64,000 nucleotides of DNA from Shewanella sp. MR-4 (GCF_000014685.1 NC_008321.1:3469001-3533000); one strand, 5' to 3'; counted from the first letter of the stretch, positions 34,659 to 44,141 are shown. Program-made: numbers and translations. Notes: generated from the sequence alone by a model not told the origin.

Positions 34659-35657
34659 TTACAGCGTTTGAGTGACTTTTTTCAGCCCAGCGGGTTGGTC
34701 AGGGTCAATACCACGGGCAATCGCGACTGCGGCCACGTCGATATAAAAACGTTGCAGCAGGGCTAACGGCGCAACACGTGGGTGAATATCCGTCGACGTT
34801 TGATTTAAGTGCACTAAATCGGCGCCACGCTGACTCACATTTTCAATCTGTTCGATATGGCTAGCGTACGACTCATCGCCAATGCAGACATCCACAATCG
34901 TGAGTTTTTTCTCCACTAAGGTCACAGGACCATGGAGGAACTCAGCACTACTAAAGGCTTCGGCATGGATAGAACACACTTCTTTTAACTTAAGTGCGAT
35001 TTCCTTAGACACGGCATAACCTAAGCCACGGCCTAAAACGACTAAGTTTTTCACGTTTTCAACCGATGCTGGAGTCAATTGTGGCTCAGCATCGACCGCA
35101 GTTTGCAGTGCTTGCGGTAATGAGTTAACAGCCGCCGCGAGGGATTCGCTCTGCGTCCACGCCGAGGCTAATTGTAGAATCGCCGACAGAGTTGCAAGGT
35201 AGCTCTTGGTTGCGGCAACGGCTTTCTCTTCGCCAGCACGTAGCGGCACTACCACATCGACGATATCCTTGATTGGCGCGGTTTCATCGTTCACTAACGC
35301 CACACAAAACGCGCCTGCGTTTTTTGCCATACGCGCCTGGGCTAAAATATCAGGGCTGCGGCCAGATTGCGAAATCACAATCACTAATCCGCCTTCTAAC
35401 TTCAAGGTTTTACCGTAAACGCTGGCCACTGATGGCGCGGCGGCAAAGGTGGGTACACCCGCTTCGATTTCAAAAAGATATTTAGCAAATACACCCGCAT
35501 GGTCCGATGAACCACGGCCCACAATCATCACAAAACGGGGATCGAAAGCACGCAGTTTTTCACCTAACTGCTGCATTAAATCGGCGTTAGCGGCTAACTG
35601 ACCCGCAATCTTCTGCGGCGCGGTGCGAGCTTCTTGCTCCATAATAGTGTTTGTCAT
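34659..35657 (-). CDS. nagB-II: Glucosamine-6-phosphate deaminase, SIS-domain type (NagB-II)
   Basis: 332 aa from the ATG at 35657 (AAGG 8 bases upstream). Two SIS domains resemble the isomerase half of GlmS and not classical NagB (FVMIVGRGSSDHAGVFAKYL; VIVISQSGRSPDILAQARMA; NLVVLGRGLGYAVSKEIALK; AEFLHGPVTLVE). In this operon it is the non-orthologous replacement that converts GlcN-6-P to fructose-6-P + NH3 while lacking the glutamine amidotransferase domain. It sits between nagK and nagA. Confidence 0.93.
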   Translation of the reverse strand: MTNTIMEQEARTAPQKIAGQLAANADLMQQLGEKLRAFDPRFVMIVGRGSSDHAGVFAKYLFEIEAGVPTFAAAPSVASVYGKTLKLEGGLVIVISQSGRSPDILAQARMAKNAGAFCVALVNDETAPIKDIVDVVVPLRAGEEKAVAATKSYLATLSAILQLASAWTQSESLAAAVNSLPQALQTAVDAEPQLTPASVENVKNLVVLGRGLGYAVSKEIALKLKEVCSIHAEAFSSAEFLHGPVTLVEKKLTIVDVCIGDESYASHIEQIENVSQRGADLVHLNQTSTDIHPRVAPLALLQRFYIDVAAVAIARGIDPDQPAGLKKVTQTL

Positions 35658-35715
35658 GTTATTTACCTTACAAATCAATACGGGTATTGCTTTAGCACTG
35701 ATGCGCTAAAACGGC

Positions 35716-36624
35716 TTATTCATTAATGTTAACTGAGTTAAATTGCTGTTGAGCGAAGTACATGGCACCCATTTCTGGCGGCGCTAAGGTTTCAGAAATC
35801 TTGGCCACCACATCGCTGCCAAGCCATGCCTGTAGCGGTTCGGCAAGACCACCGATCATCGAGAATCGCACTGGATTGAGGCTAAACAGCTTGCGTGCCA
35901 TTTCACTGATGTAATCGGCGCCTTCCTGCACAATCCCGCGAGCGACTTCATCACCCGCGTTGGCGCAATCGAGTACACTTCTGGCCAATTCGGCATAGCA
36001 ACTCGAAGACTTACCGGCGAGATGCTCGACGATGCCCAAGGCATCACTTACCCCAAAATGCTTTAATAACATCTCGGTTAAAGCAGTCGGCGCGGCAAAG
36101 CCATCGAGGGCGAGTAACACATGCTCGGCGGCTTTTAAACCTAACCAAGCCCCACTGCCCTTATCTCCCAGCGCAAAACCGTGTCCGCCAATGCTTAAGC
36201 TGTCATCACCGACATGGGCATAACCGCAAGAACCTGTACCCGTAATGATCACCGCACCATCCGCGCCGCGGTGTGCACCGATACAAGCGGTATGAAGATC
36301 GGTTGTGACATACATGGCGGCAAACGGATGTTGCCAGCTGATCACATCCTGATACAGGCGCGGCACATTGACCCCTGCCAGCCCTAAGCCCGCGACGAGT
36401 AAATGGCTATCGGTTTCCTTCATGCCCGCATCCAGCAGAGCTTGGCGAGTCGATGCTTCAATAGATGCAAATGTTTGTGCAAGACCATGCAGCGGATTAG
36501 CGCGCCCAGCAACACCTGTCCCTAAAACGGTACCGTCCGCAGTATAGATAGTGGCTCGGCACTTACTGCCGCCCCCATCAACACCGATAAACAGTTGTTG
36601 ATCTTTTGTCTGGACTAACCCCAT
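35716..36624 (-). CDS. nagK: N-acetylglucosamine kinase (BadF/BadG/BcrA/BcrD ATPase family)
   Basis: 302 aa from the ATG at 36624 (AGGGG 4 bases upstream; 36639 is an alternative start). It belongs to the actin/hsp70-like ATPase superfamily: phosphate-1 loop FIGVDGGGSKCRATIYTADG, phosphate-2 region DGAVIITGTGSCGY, GGHGFALGDKGSGAWLGLKA. Non-PTS GlcNAc uptake through NagP requires this ATP-dependent phosphorylation. It is first gene of nagKBAX; a perfect NagR palindrome lies ~97 bases upstream. Confidence 0.92.
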   Translation of the reverse strand: MGLVQTKDQQLFIGVDGGGSKCRATIYTADGTVLGTGVAGRANPLHGLAQTFASIEASTRQALLDAGMKETDSHLLVAGLGLAGVNVPRLYQDVISWQHPFAAMYVTTDLHTACIGAHRGADGAVIITGTGSCGYAHVGDDSLSIGGHGFALGDKGSGAWLGLKAAEHVLLALDGFAAPTALTEMLLKHFGVSDALGIVEHLAGKSSSCYAELARSVLDCANAGDEVARGIVQEGADYISEMARKLFSLNPVRFSMIGGLAEPLQAWLGSDVVAKISETLAPPEMGAMYFAQQQFNSVNINE

Positions 36625-36720
36625 GACACCCCTCTTCATCTCTTAATGCAGCGCTACCGTTGCTTATACTTATGCCGTTAATACGACACTCAACTTTAGT
36701 TAACTCAATGTTACAGTAAA

Positions 36721-36738
36721 AATGACAGCGTTGTCATT
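36721..36738. promoter_or_regulatory. NagR operator of the nagKBAX operon
   Basis: AATGACAGCGTTGTCATT, an 18-bp near-perfect palindrome (AATGACA / TGTCATT arms), the best copy in the window. Confidence 0.93.
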
Positions 36739-36804
36739 TATTTTTTGAAGCAATTTCTAATCAAATGTCAGGCGAAAGAATTGACTGAAAGTGAAAAAGA
36801 AAAA

Positions 36805-36832
36805 GGCTGTATTTTTATTTTAAAATACAGCC
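36805..36832 (-). terminator. Terminator after the hexosaminidase gene
   Basis: Perfect 11-bp repeat GGCTGTATTTT / AAAATACAGCC with a 6-base loop, followed on the minus strand by CTTTTTCTTTTTC, 16 bases after the stop at 36848. Confidence 0.87.
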
Positions 36833-36847
36833 AGATATAGCTTTTTA

Positions 36848-39538
36848 TTAATTAACGACTAAGCTGCGGCCTTTACGTTTTCCATCGGCCGCGATGGCGC
36901 GGATCTCAACAGGGCCCGTTACCGCCTGCCCAGCTTGATAGGATTGCCATTGCCCACTCGCTTGGCGCCATTCAATCTTGAGTCCTGGATAAGCGACGTT
37001 GGCAAACAGTTTACCGTCACGGATCTCGGCGCCGACGGTCGGCACTCGGTAATCGATACCCGCTTTATCGAGTTTGATAAACTCCTTATGTCCTAAGGTG
37101 TTAGCCATTTGCTGCCAAGATTGCGCCTGAGCCTCACGCATAGCAGCGGTGAAATGTCCCGTAGTTTGATTATACAAAGCGCCTTGATATTGATATGGCA
37201 CTTCCCACGCGGCTTGATGCCAAGCACGCTCCGCCAGCATCAATAAACGCGGGAAAATCATATATTCCACGGTGTTATCACTGCGGATGGTTTCACTCCA
37301 GAGCTGGCCTTGTAATCCGGCAAAGGCTTTACCTTGTTCCCTTGGGCCAGATTGTTTGCCCTTCTCATCGGTTCTGGCCCTATCGTCGGCCTCAAAAGGT
37401 AGATTTTGAATATCGGTCCACTGCTCCGCGTTTGCCACTAAGTTGTCCGGCATAAAGCTAAACACTTTGTGCGCGTTGGTTGCGCGGCTTGCCCAGTAGT
37501 AGCCATGCTCCTTAGGATCGGCTTCATAGGGGAAATCAAAATAAAGCACCTCAGGGTTTGAGAGCACCACATCCCAGCCGTTGTTGACTTGCTGATTGGC
37601 ATGCTCATAGCCCTTATAGGCAATCACATCCCAAATGTTGGATTGGACTTTAGCAGGCATGTTGCTTGGGCGAACATGGCTCATGCCATCGCTCCAACCC
37701 GCCGCTTCGATGCCTTTACTCGCGAGCTGATTCGAAATGCGCTCAATAAAGTACGCCCCTAAATCGTCGATGGATTTCACGCCTTTATCGTTATTGGCCA
37801 CAAAGTCCAAACAAGCTGGCGATTGCTTCCACGCCCCTGCCGTTTCGTCGGCACCGATATGGTATCGGGTTAATGGCTGGCCCGCTGCTTGGTGTAATTT
37901 TGCAATTTCATCAATGACTTTATCGACAAACAGATAGGTCGACTCCATGCAGACGTTCAAGGTGTTATCGTTGTAATACTGCACCGAAGAATACACTGTG
38001 GTGTCCGCCGCATCCGACAACAGATAGGTTTTAGCTTCCTCAGCTTTACCTTCGGCCACTAGCTTACGGTAACGCGCCTCCATCGATTTTATCGCCGCGC
38101 GGCTATGGCCAGGCATGTCCATCGAAGGGATCACTTGAATTTGGCGCGCATCGGCATATTTAACGATGTCGATATAGTCTTGTTTGCTATAGAAACCGTT
38201 GACGGGCACATCCGCAAAAGGCCCGCTGCCAAGCTGCGGTAACAGACAGGTATTTTCCTCAAGATCGTGGCAACGCTTACTGCCGATGTCGGTCAGTTCC
38301 GGCAGGCCATCGATCTCTAGGCGCCAACCTTCATCGTCGGCCATATGTAGGTGCAATTTGTTGAGCTTGTATGCAGCCATTTGATCCAACAGATCAAAGA
38401 CCAACGCCTTGCTATGGAAGTTACGGGCCACGTCGATATGCATGCCACGGAAGGGATACCTTGGGCTATCCTCAATCGTCATGGCATTTACGCGCAGATC
38501 CTGCACATCAATCAAACTAGCAAGTGACGATAACGCATAGGAAAACCCGGCAGCATCGGCTGCGGCAATATCTATAGCATCCGCTTTGATATCCAGCAGA
38601 TAGCTGCCCTCAGCGCCTTGACGCCAGTTCAGCTTTACCGCTACACCTTGTTCTGACTCGTTAACGCCTAAGCGCGCTAAACGGGAAAGTGCCGCCGCCA
38701 AGTGTTTAGAATCCAAAGATTGTTGCGCGGCTGATGCGTTAGTGACTGAACCGAAATCCAGTTTAATACCAGAGGTCAGTGACACGGCTTTATCTTGGCT
38801 GTGGATAGCGACTTTTTGCGGCGTCGGAATAATGGTATTGACCGCTAAGCTGGCATCTTCACTGACCTGTTGATTATTGCTAAACAACTGCGCAGGCGTC
38901 GCAGGCGCTAATTTATCCGCATCGGTACGGCGATACTGCTTCACCATATCGGTGTACGCCTCAACATAGGGGCGCACTTCCATCTGTGTCTCAGGATCTT
39001 GCTGCACTTGCGTGCTGGCGATCACCACTGGCGATAAATCGCCTGCAACTATGTAATAGTTGGGCATGGCATCGGTTTCTGAGAGCTGCCACAACTCACC
39101 GCGGAACCTTAGGGTCTTTTTCTCGCCCTTGCTAAAACCGTTAAATGCCTCAGTGGGCGCGATGCGATAGAGATCGCCCTTGATATGCGTAATACTAAAC
39201 TCTTTGCTTTCAACGGCTTGAACTGGGCGCATTTGACTAAAATAAATCGCCCAATCACGGCTCTTAAGCTCAACCTCTGGGACAAAATCGATTTCAGCAA
39301 CAAAACAACGACCTTCGGCGGCGGCTTTGTCACAGCTATCGTCGGGCCTGTTAGTGAGCACGCGATAACTCACGCCCAAGGTATCCCCAAACTGCTGCAA
39401 TTGCGCTTGGGTTAATTGGTTGGGCTTAGCCTGCTCAGCAGTACTTGAGCTAGGCACTGCCTCGGTTTTAGGCACATCGCTACAGGCCGTTAAGCCCAGA
39501 GCCAATAAAATCGCGGTGGCGGCAATCGTTTTATTCAT
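36848..39538 (-). CDS. hex: Beta-N-acetylhexosaminidase, GH20 lipoprotein
   Basis: An 896-aa chitobiase-like enzyme. The signal peptide with lipobox LTAC (MNKTIAATAILLALGLTACS) indicates anchoring in an outer or inner membrane leaflet facing the periplasm or outside. The N-terminal ~210 residues are a chitobiase carbohydrate-binding-like domain, then a GH20b domain, then the catalytic barrel from PRYPFRGMHIDVARNFHSKA. The Asp-Glu catalytic pair is in YHIGADETAG (near residues 562-563). It releases GlcNAc from chitooligosaccharides for NagP. AAAGGA precedes the ATG. It is third in an operon with the chemoreceptor (28 bases upstream) and the binding protein, under a NagR box. Confidence 0.95.
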   Translation of the reverse strand: MNKTIAATAILLALGLTACSDVPKTEAVPSSSTAEQAKPNQLTQAQLQQFGDTLGVSYRVLTNRPDDSCDKAAAEGRCFVAEIDFVPEVELKSRDWAIYFSQMRPVQAVESKEFSITHIKGDLYRIAPTEAFNGFSKGEKKTLRFRGELWQLSETDAMPNYYIVAGDLSPVVIASTQVQQDPETQMEVRPYVEAYTDMVKQYRRTDADKLAPATPAQLFSNNQQVSEDASLAVNTIIPTPQKVAIHSQDKAVSLTSGIKLDFGSVTNASAAQQSLDSKHLAAALSRLARLGVNESEQGVAVKLNWRQGAEGSYLLDIKADAIDIAAADAAGFSYALSSLASLIDVQDLRVNAMTIEDSPRYPFRGMHIDVARNFHSKALVFDLLDQMAAYKLNKLHLHMADDEGWRLEIDGLPELTDIGSKRCHDLEENTCLLPQLGSGPFADVPVNGFYSKQDYIDIVKYADARQIQVIPSMDMPGHSRAAIKSMEARYRKLVAEGKAEEAKTYLLSDAADTTVYSSVQYYNDNTLNVCMESTYLFVDKVIDEIAKLHQAAGQPLTRYHIGADETAGAWKQSPACLDFVANNDKGVKSIDDLGAYFIERISNQLASKGIEAAGWSDGMSHVRPSNMPAKVQSNIWDVIAYKGYEHANQQVNNGWDVVLSNPEVLYFDFPYEADPKEHGYYWASRATNAHKVFSFMPDNLVANAEQWTDIQNLPFEADDRARTDEKGKQSGPREQGKAFAGLQGQLWSETIRSDNTVEYMIFPRLLMLAERAWHQAAWEVPYQYQGALYNQTTGHFTAAMREAQAQSWQQMANTLGHKEFIKLDKAGIDYRVPTVGAEIRDGKLFANVAYPGLKIEWRQASGQWQSYQAGQAVTGPVEIRAIAADGKRKGRSLVVN

Positions 39539-39566
39539 GATATTCCTTTTCTAGCTTCAGAAATGG

Positions 39567-41054
39567 CTACAATCTGAAGGAAGTTACTAACGTCCGCAGT
39601 CTTTCCCCTTGGTGAAACAGTCGCTCACTCGATTGTGCTAAGTGCTCACTATCGAGGGAGGCTGAACCTGAGACATTGGCAAGATCATTTAATGTACGAG
39701 AAATCGCTTCGGTGACGCAGGTCTGCTCCTGCGCCGCATGGGAAACTTCGATATTCATATTACTGATATTGGAAACTAAATCAGTCACTTTAGACAGCAC
39801 TAGCTTAATTTCTTCCGAACGGTTGACCCCTTGATTGGAGAGAGTCTGGCTCGATTGCATCACATTCACGGTTTCGGCAACTCGGCTCTGCACCTGTTGG
39901 ATCATTTTTTGGATCTCACCCGTCGCCTGTTGGGTGCGGCTCGCTAATGAGCGCACTTCATCGGCAACAACGGCAAAACCACGCCCCTGCTCACCCGCTC
40001 TGGCGGCTTCAATGGCGGCATTTAGGGCGAGTAGATTAGTCTGTTCGGCAATGCTGTTGATCACCACCACGACTTCATCGATGCGTTGAGTTTCCTGTTG
40101 TAGCTGCGATACCGATTGGGCAGAACGCGCTAATTCCCCCGCTAATTGACGGGTAATGGCTAAGCCCGAGTCAAACTGACGCTGCCCGTCGTCGACCGCT
40201 CTATCGGCTTGGGTTGCCGCATCGGCAGTACGTTTTGCATTGATGGCCACTTCGTTGGCACTGGCACTCAATTGAGTCACGGCAGTGACCGCGGCTTCGG
40301 TTTCTTTAAGCTGAGCTTGCACCCTTTGATTGTTGCTTTGCGACAGCGTACCCAGCGCCTTAGCATCGCCCAATAGCAGGCCCGAAGTTTCATGCACTCT
40401 GGTAATAGTGCCATGAATTTGCTCGACGAAACCGTTGAAAGCATTGGCAAGTTTGCCGATTTCATCTTCGCTCTCCACGGGTAATCTGTGGCTTAAATCG
40501 CCATCACCATTGGCGATTTCTTCTAACGCGGCGACAACTTTATCTAAGGGACTAATCACTAAGCGTTTGAGAATGATGAAAATCACTAATAGACTGCCCG
40601 CTAAAATCAGCAGTGCCTGTAAAAAGTACCCCAGCAGTAACTCAGATAATTGCGCCTTAACCGGCAAAGTAGAGAAGGCAATGGTTAAACGCCCTGTCGG
40701 ATTACCTTGGTCGCTGAACTGTAACTCTCTTGTTTGTAGGTCGCTTGCGGCAACGGCCTCGGCTTGTTTGTCTTCGGCGAGCAACTTACCCCGATGATCC
40801 ACAACGGTGATTTGATAGATTTGCTCAGACTTTAACATGACAGACAACACCGCACGGATCTGCTCGTAGTCGTAGGTAAAAATCGGCTGCGCCATGGTGA
40901 CCTGAAGATTAGCAACGGTATTGTCTTCAAAGGCCATTTCGTTGCTGGTCAAGCTATCGCTCGCCAACCAATAGGACACCCCAAACAGCACGCTGACTAT
41001 CATAAATATCGCAGCTGCTAACCCAATTTGTACTTTTAAGGCTAATGTTTTCAT
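39567..41054 (-). CDS. mcpNag: Methyl-accepting chemotaxis protein of the nag cluster
   Basis: A 495-aa chemoreceptor: TM1 at ~8-31 (VQIGLAAAIFMIVSVLFGVS), a small periplasmic domain of ~105 residues, TM2 at ~138-160, HAMP, and a signalling domain with the conserved tip (QTNLLALNAAIEAARAGEQG, RGFAVVADEVRSLASRT). Its start codon overlaps the stop of the upstream binding-protein gene (TAATG), so the two are translationally coupled. Within this operon it presumably directs swimming towards GlcNAc or chitin oligomers, possibly sensing the liganded binding protein; the second point is inference. Confidence 0.92.
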   Translation of the reverse strand: MKTLALKVQIGLAAAIFMIVSVLFGVSYWLASDSLTSNEMAFEDNTVANLQVTMAQPIFTYDYEQIRAVLSVMLKSEQIYQITVVDHRGKLLAEDKQAEAVAASDLQTRELQFSDQGNPTGRLTIAFSTLPVKAQLSELLLGYFLQALLILAGSLLVIFIILKRLVISPLDKVVAALEEIANGDGDLSHRLPVESEDEIGKLANAFNGFVEQIHGTITRVHETSGLLLGDAKALGTLSQSNNQRVQAQLKETEAAVTAVTQLSASANEVAINAKRTADAATQADRAVDDGQRQFDSGLAITRQLAGELARSAQSVSQLQQETQRIDEVVVVINSIAEQTNLLALNAAIEAARAGEQGRGFAVVADEVRSLASRTQQATGEIQKMIQQVQSRVAETVNVMQSSQTLSNQGVNRSEEIKLVLSKVTDLVSNISNMNIEVSHAAQEQTCVTEAISRTLNDLANVSGSASLDSEHLAQSSERLFHQGERLRTLVTSFRL

Positions 41055-42040
41055 TATTTTGCACCTTGCATACTAAATAGATCTAACCACAACTCTTGGC
41101 GTTCAATGGGGGTTAAGGGACTTAAATCGGGCGTATCGAGACGAATAATGACGCGCTGCTCAAACTGGGCATCACGGTAGAGCTTGTCTATCTTAAGCTC
41201 ACGATTAAACATCTCATCGAAGCTGCCGTCGCTTATCATATTTTCGAGTCCGGCCAAGATTGCCGCCGCTAACTCGGGGCGTTTTGGGGACACAAAAAAA
41301 TATGCTGGCGAACGGTATTGCAGCAGGATATGAGTATCGATTTTCAGCGCAGGATCGGGGTGGCTTGCGAGTTCATCGCCAATTTCCTGCGCGCCGAGGG
41401 CAAGGTAATCGAATCGCCCCCCCTCTAACATCGGATACAGGTTGGTGTATTGATAGCTAGTCACAACTGGCAAACCATTGGCTTCCAGGATACTGGCATC
41501 GGGCCAATAGCGGTTTTGCCCTGCTTTTAATCGCTTAAAATCCGCCAGCGTTTTTATATTGGCAAATCTAGCCTCATCCGTTTTGCGGATAATTAACAGG
41601 CGGTTACCGAGTAATCCCTTAAACAAGGGGATACGAACCGGGAGCACGGTTTCCTCAAGCTCCTTAGAAGTCATGCTCCAAAAAACATCGACAGTACCAG
41701 CAAGCGCTTCTTCGACCTTACGTTTTTGGTTCATCTGCGTCGACATTTGTTCGACCTGATAGGACTGACCTGAGCGGCGCAGCGCCTCTTTGAGGAGATT
41801 AAACTGCCACTGCTGTTGGATTGTGGTCACTATCTTGATGGGAGCAGCATTGTTTGCCGTAGAAGAGCCTGCAGTAGCGGCATTTGTAACCGTAAACGAC
41901 GCCGACTCCACGGCGGCTATCGCGGTGAAACTAAAAGCACAAACCATAGCGCTCGCCCAGAGTCCAAAGATGGGCATCAGCAAACGTTTAGCAAAAGTAG
42001 TTACTACGCTGCCAAGCAGTGTAGCAATATGAATAACCAT
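41054..42040 (-). CDS. Periplasmic substrate-binding protein of SBP_bac_3 type
   Basis: A 328-aa secreted protein. The N-terminal hydrophobic segment (MPIFGLWASAMVCAFSFTAI, ending AIAA) acts as signal peptide although ~20 residues precede it. GAGG lies 9 bases before the ATG at 42040. The mature part, from IKIVTTIQQQWQFNLLKEAL, follows the extracellular solute-binding family 3 pattern, with FANIKTLADFKRLKAGQNRY and YLALGAQEIGDELASHP segments. No ABC permease or ATPase is adjacent; instead the next gene is a chemoreceptor. A role as a ligand-presenting sensor protein rather than a transporter component is therefore likely. First gene of an operon with mcp and hex. Confidence 0.82.
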   Translation of the reverse strand: MVIHIATLLGSVVTTFAKRLLMPIFGLWASAMVCAFSFTAIAAVESASFTVTNAATAGSSTANNAAPIKIVTTIQQQWQFNLLKEALRRSGQSYQVEQMSTQMNQKRKVEEALAGTVDVFWSMTSKELEETVLPVRIPLFKGLLGNRLLIIRKTDEARFANIKTLADFKRLKAGQNRYWPDASILEANGLPVVTSYQYTNLYPMLEGGRFDYLALGAQEIGDELASHPDPALKIDTHILLQYRSPAYFFVSPKRPELAAAILAGLENMISDGSFDEMFNRELKIDKLYRDAQFEQRVIIRLDTPDLSPLTPIERQELWLDLFSMQGAK

Positions 42041-42316
42041 GAATCGCAGCCTCTTTTTTATGACTGGAATATCCAGCGAGTTTTATTTTTTAATGCCGCT
42101 AACTTGTCTGCTTATCCGAAGCAAGGTCGCTCTACCTAAAAAAATGGCTGGGCACTGCTTACAGTACCCAGCCAACGCTAGTTTCTGGGGAGAGACTATC
42201 AAAATATTAAAGACAAACGTATCGCCGCCCGACCAGCAATACTTCTGCCAAGTACATGAATAAGGAGACCTCATCCTCTTCATGCAGACCTTACAAAACA
42301 ACGAATCACACAAGCA

Positions 42317-42334
42317 GATGACAGCGTTGTCATT
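42317..42334. promoter_or_regulatory. NagR operator of the binding protein-mcp-hex operon
   Basis: GATGACAGCGTTGTCATT, 17 of 18 positions identical to the nagK operator. Confidence 0.9.
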
Positions 42335-42462
42335 AATTAAATTACACAAGAAAGAACAGGTTTTCTACATTTTTTTGACATTTATCGATATTTTTTTAGC
42401 CAAAACACTTTTAATCATTAAATATCAATAGATTATGTTTTAATTTTTTATTTCCACACCAG

Positions 42463-42480
42463 TGTGACAACGCTGTCCTT
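42463..42480. promoter_or_regulatory. NagR operator of the TSUP gene
   Basis: TGTGACAACGCTGTCCTT carries the GACAACGCTGTC core, 50 bases before the TSUP start at 42531. Confidence 0.8.
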
Positions 42481-42530
42481 GACTGATAACATGCATGCAA
42501 CAACTCACCCACTCCACTCAATAACTCAAA

Positions 42531-43433
42531 ATGCTGCCATATGGTCTTATCTTCAAACGTAGACATATTAACCTCGGTCAATATTATCGAACGTTGGCAA
42601 TCGTCCTTGTGCTATTGAGTGCATGGCTATGTTGGTTAGTCCAATTTCATCAACCCATTGAGTTAATAAAACAATACGGTCAATTTGTGTTTTTGGGGAT
42701 AACGGGAGCCATCTTCGCAAACGCCACGGGAGCGGGAGGTGGAGTGATCTTTATTCCGGTGTTCTCTAGTTTAAATTTCAGTGAAGTTCAGAGTGTCTCC
42801 ACGTCATTTATGATCCAATGTTTTGGTATGACGGCAGGGGCGATTTCATGGTCAGACTACTATCGAAGACACCATCACCATGACAAAACCTGGTCAGGCT
42901 TTATTCCGAGCATTTTATTAGCGGCAACCTGCTCAGTACTTGGCCTTTGGAGCAGTCAGTTATGGCAATTGAACTCACCTTCCTCGCTGCATACCAGCTT
43001 TAGCCTTTTTTCCATCGTATTAGGGATAGCGATCATCATCAGCAGCCAGAGGCGTACTCTTCAAAGCCATCGCCTCAACGCCCTAGACTATTGCTGGCTA
43101 GCAGTAATTGGTTATTTGGGCGGGATCATCACGGCCTGGTTATCGGTTGGCGTGGGCGAACTGCTAGTGATCTATCTGATGTTACGGGGAGTGTGTGCCA
43201 AGATGGCCGTTGCCATCGGAGTGGTTGTCTCGGCGATCACCGTCTGGTCGGCAAGTCCGATACATGTGTTTGCAAGTAGCAGTCATGCCCTATTCGAACT
43301 GGTACTGTTTGCAGGCCCTGGCGCAATTATCGGCGGTTTATTAGCGCGAAAACTGGCGCTATTTCTCCCAGTCAAAACCTTAAAGCTGTTTTTCTCAAGT
43401 TGGATTATCTTGACTGGGTTTGTAATGATTTGA
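42531..43433 (+). CDS. TSUP-family (TauE/SafE-like) membrane transporter
   Basis: 300 aa with about eight hydrophobic segments. Near the N-terminus FLGITGAIFANATGAGGGVI, followed by FIPVFSSLNFSEVQSVSTSF, and later GYLGGIITAWLSVGVGELLV are the duplicated signatures of the TauE/SafE sulfite-exporter-like family, which moves sulfur-containing or small organic anions. The substrate here is unknown. No good ribosome-binding site precedes the ATG at 42531, so the true start could differ. A NagR box 50 bases upstream puts it in the GlcNAc regulon, which is unexpected for this family. Confidence 0.85.
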   Translation: MLPYGLIFKRRHINLGQYYRTLAIVLVLLSAWLCWLVQFHQPIELIKQYGQFVFLGITGAIFANATGAGGGVIFIPVFSSLNFSEVQSVSTSFMIQCFGMTAGAISWSDYYRRHHHHDKTWSGFIPSILLAATCSVLGLWSSQLWQLNSPSSLHTSFSLFSIVLGIAIIISSQRRTLQSHRLNALDYCWLAVIGYLGGIITAWLSVGVGELLVIYLMLRGVCAKMAVAIGVVVSAITVWSASPIHVFASSSHALFELVLFAGPGAIIGGLLARKLALFLPVKTLKLFFSSWIILTGFVMI

Positions 43434-43470
43434 CCTTCTGACAGACAGAAATTAGAGCTGAAAATGTTAT

Positions 43471-44130
43471 TCAATCCAGCGGAGGAAAACCGACTTCTAT
43501 CACTAAACAAGTCCGAGGTAAGGTGTTTTTATGGACCGTTGTGCCATGTAAAAAACGAGCATCATGGCAAATCAATCTTCCCGCCAGAGAACTGACTCTA
43601 TATTGCTGCGCCAAAGGATACTCACTGCATGACTTACCACGCATAAGCTGCCGATTATCATCCTGAATAAAGACTAAATCAGCACTATTTTCAGGCACAT
43701 CTGTATAATAAATTGCAACTAAATGCGGTATAGACCAATCATCATTCGCATGCCTGTGAGCCACGGCATCACAACCATACTCCATACGATTGGCCCAGGT
43801 ACGGTGATACTTTAACTTTCTAATATTTCTCGTTTTATCAAATCCAAGCTGTACCGCTGCATCAAAAATGCACATCAATATCCAGCGCCCTAAAGGATTG
43901 GACTTAAAATTTAACAAATGAGGAATTGGATGGGTTTGATGCAAGTGAACCGTAGATAAGGCTCGTCCCCCATTAGCATCAGGTACGTTTGCCTCATTTA
44001 GCACTTCTGGTAACGCAAACAAGGCATCAATTGTTTGATAAGTATCGTCTTTACCTTCAAAACTATCATACTGTTCAAAATCATAGATACAGATTGCGTT
44101 ATCAAATATTGGCACTAACATTATAGCCAT
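43471..44130 (-). CDS. DUF6445-like, putative non-haem Fe(II) oxygenase-fold protein
   Basis: A 219-aa protein without signal peptide or membrane segment. The C-terminal half has the spacing of a double-stranded beta-helix dioxygenase: HRHANDDWSIPHLVAIYYTD (possible His-x-Asp-like metal ligands), then HDARFLHGTTVHKN with a later Arg (PRTCLVIEV). This resembles small DUF6445/2OG-Fe(II)-like proteins that accompany TonB receptors and halogenases in marine gammaproteobacteria. Activity is unknown. It begins 11 bases after the halogenase stop, so it is co-transcribed, and it is convergent with the TSUP gene. Confidence 0.6.
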   Translation of the reverse strand: MAIMLVPIFDNAICIYDFEQYDSFEGKDDTYQTIDALFALPEVLNEANVPDANGGRALSTVHLHQTHPIPHLLNFKSNPLGRWILMCIFDAAVQLGFDKTRNIRKLKYHRTWANRMEYGCDAVAHRHANDDWSIPHLVAIYYTDVPENSADLVFIQDDNRQLMRGKSCSEYPLAQQYRVSSLAGRLICHDARFLHGTTVHKNTLPRTCLVIEVGFPPLD

Positions 44131-44141
44131 CCAGATTAAAA

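Larger units (their letters stand above)
42041..42530. other. Divergent regulatory region with two NagR boxes
   Basis: 490 bases between the binding-protein operon (minus) and the TSUP gene (plus). It holds NagR boxes at 42317-42334 and 42463-42480 (centres 146 bases apart). Short ORFs in both strands here have no recognisable content. Confidence 0.8.
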
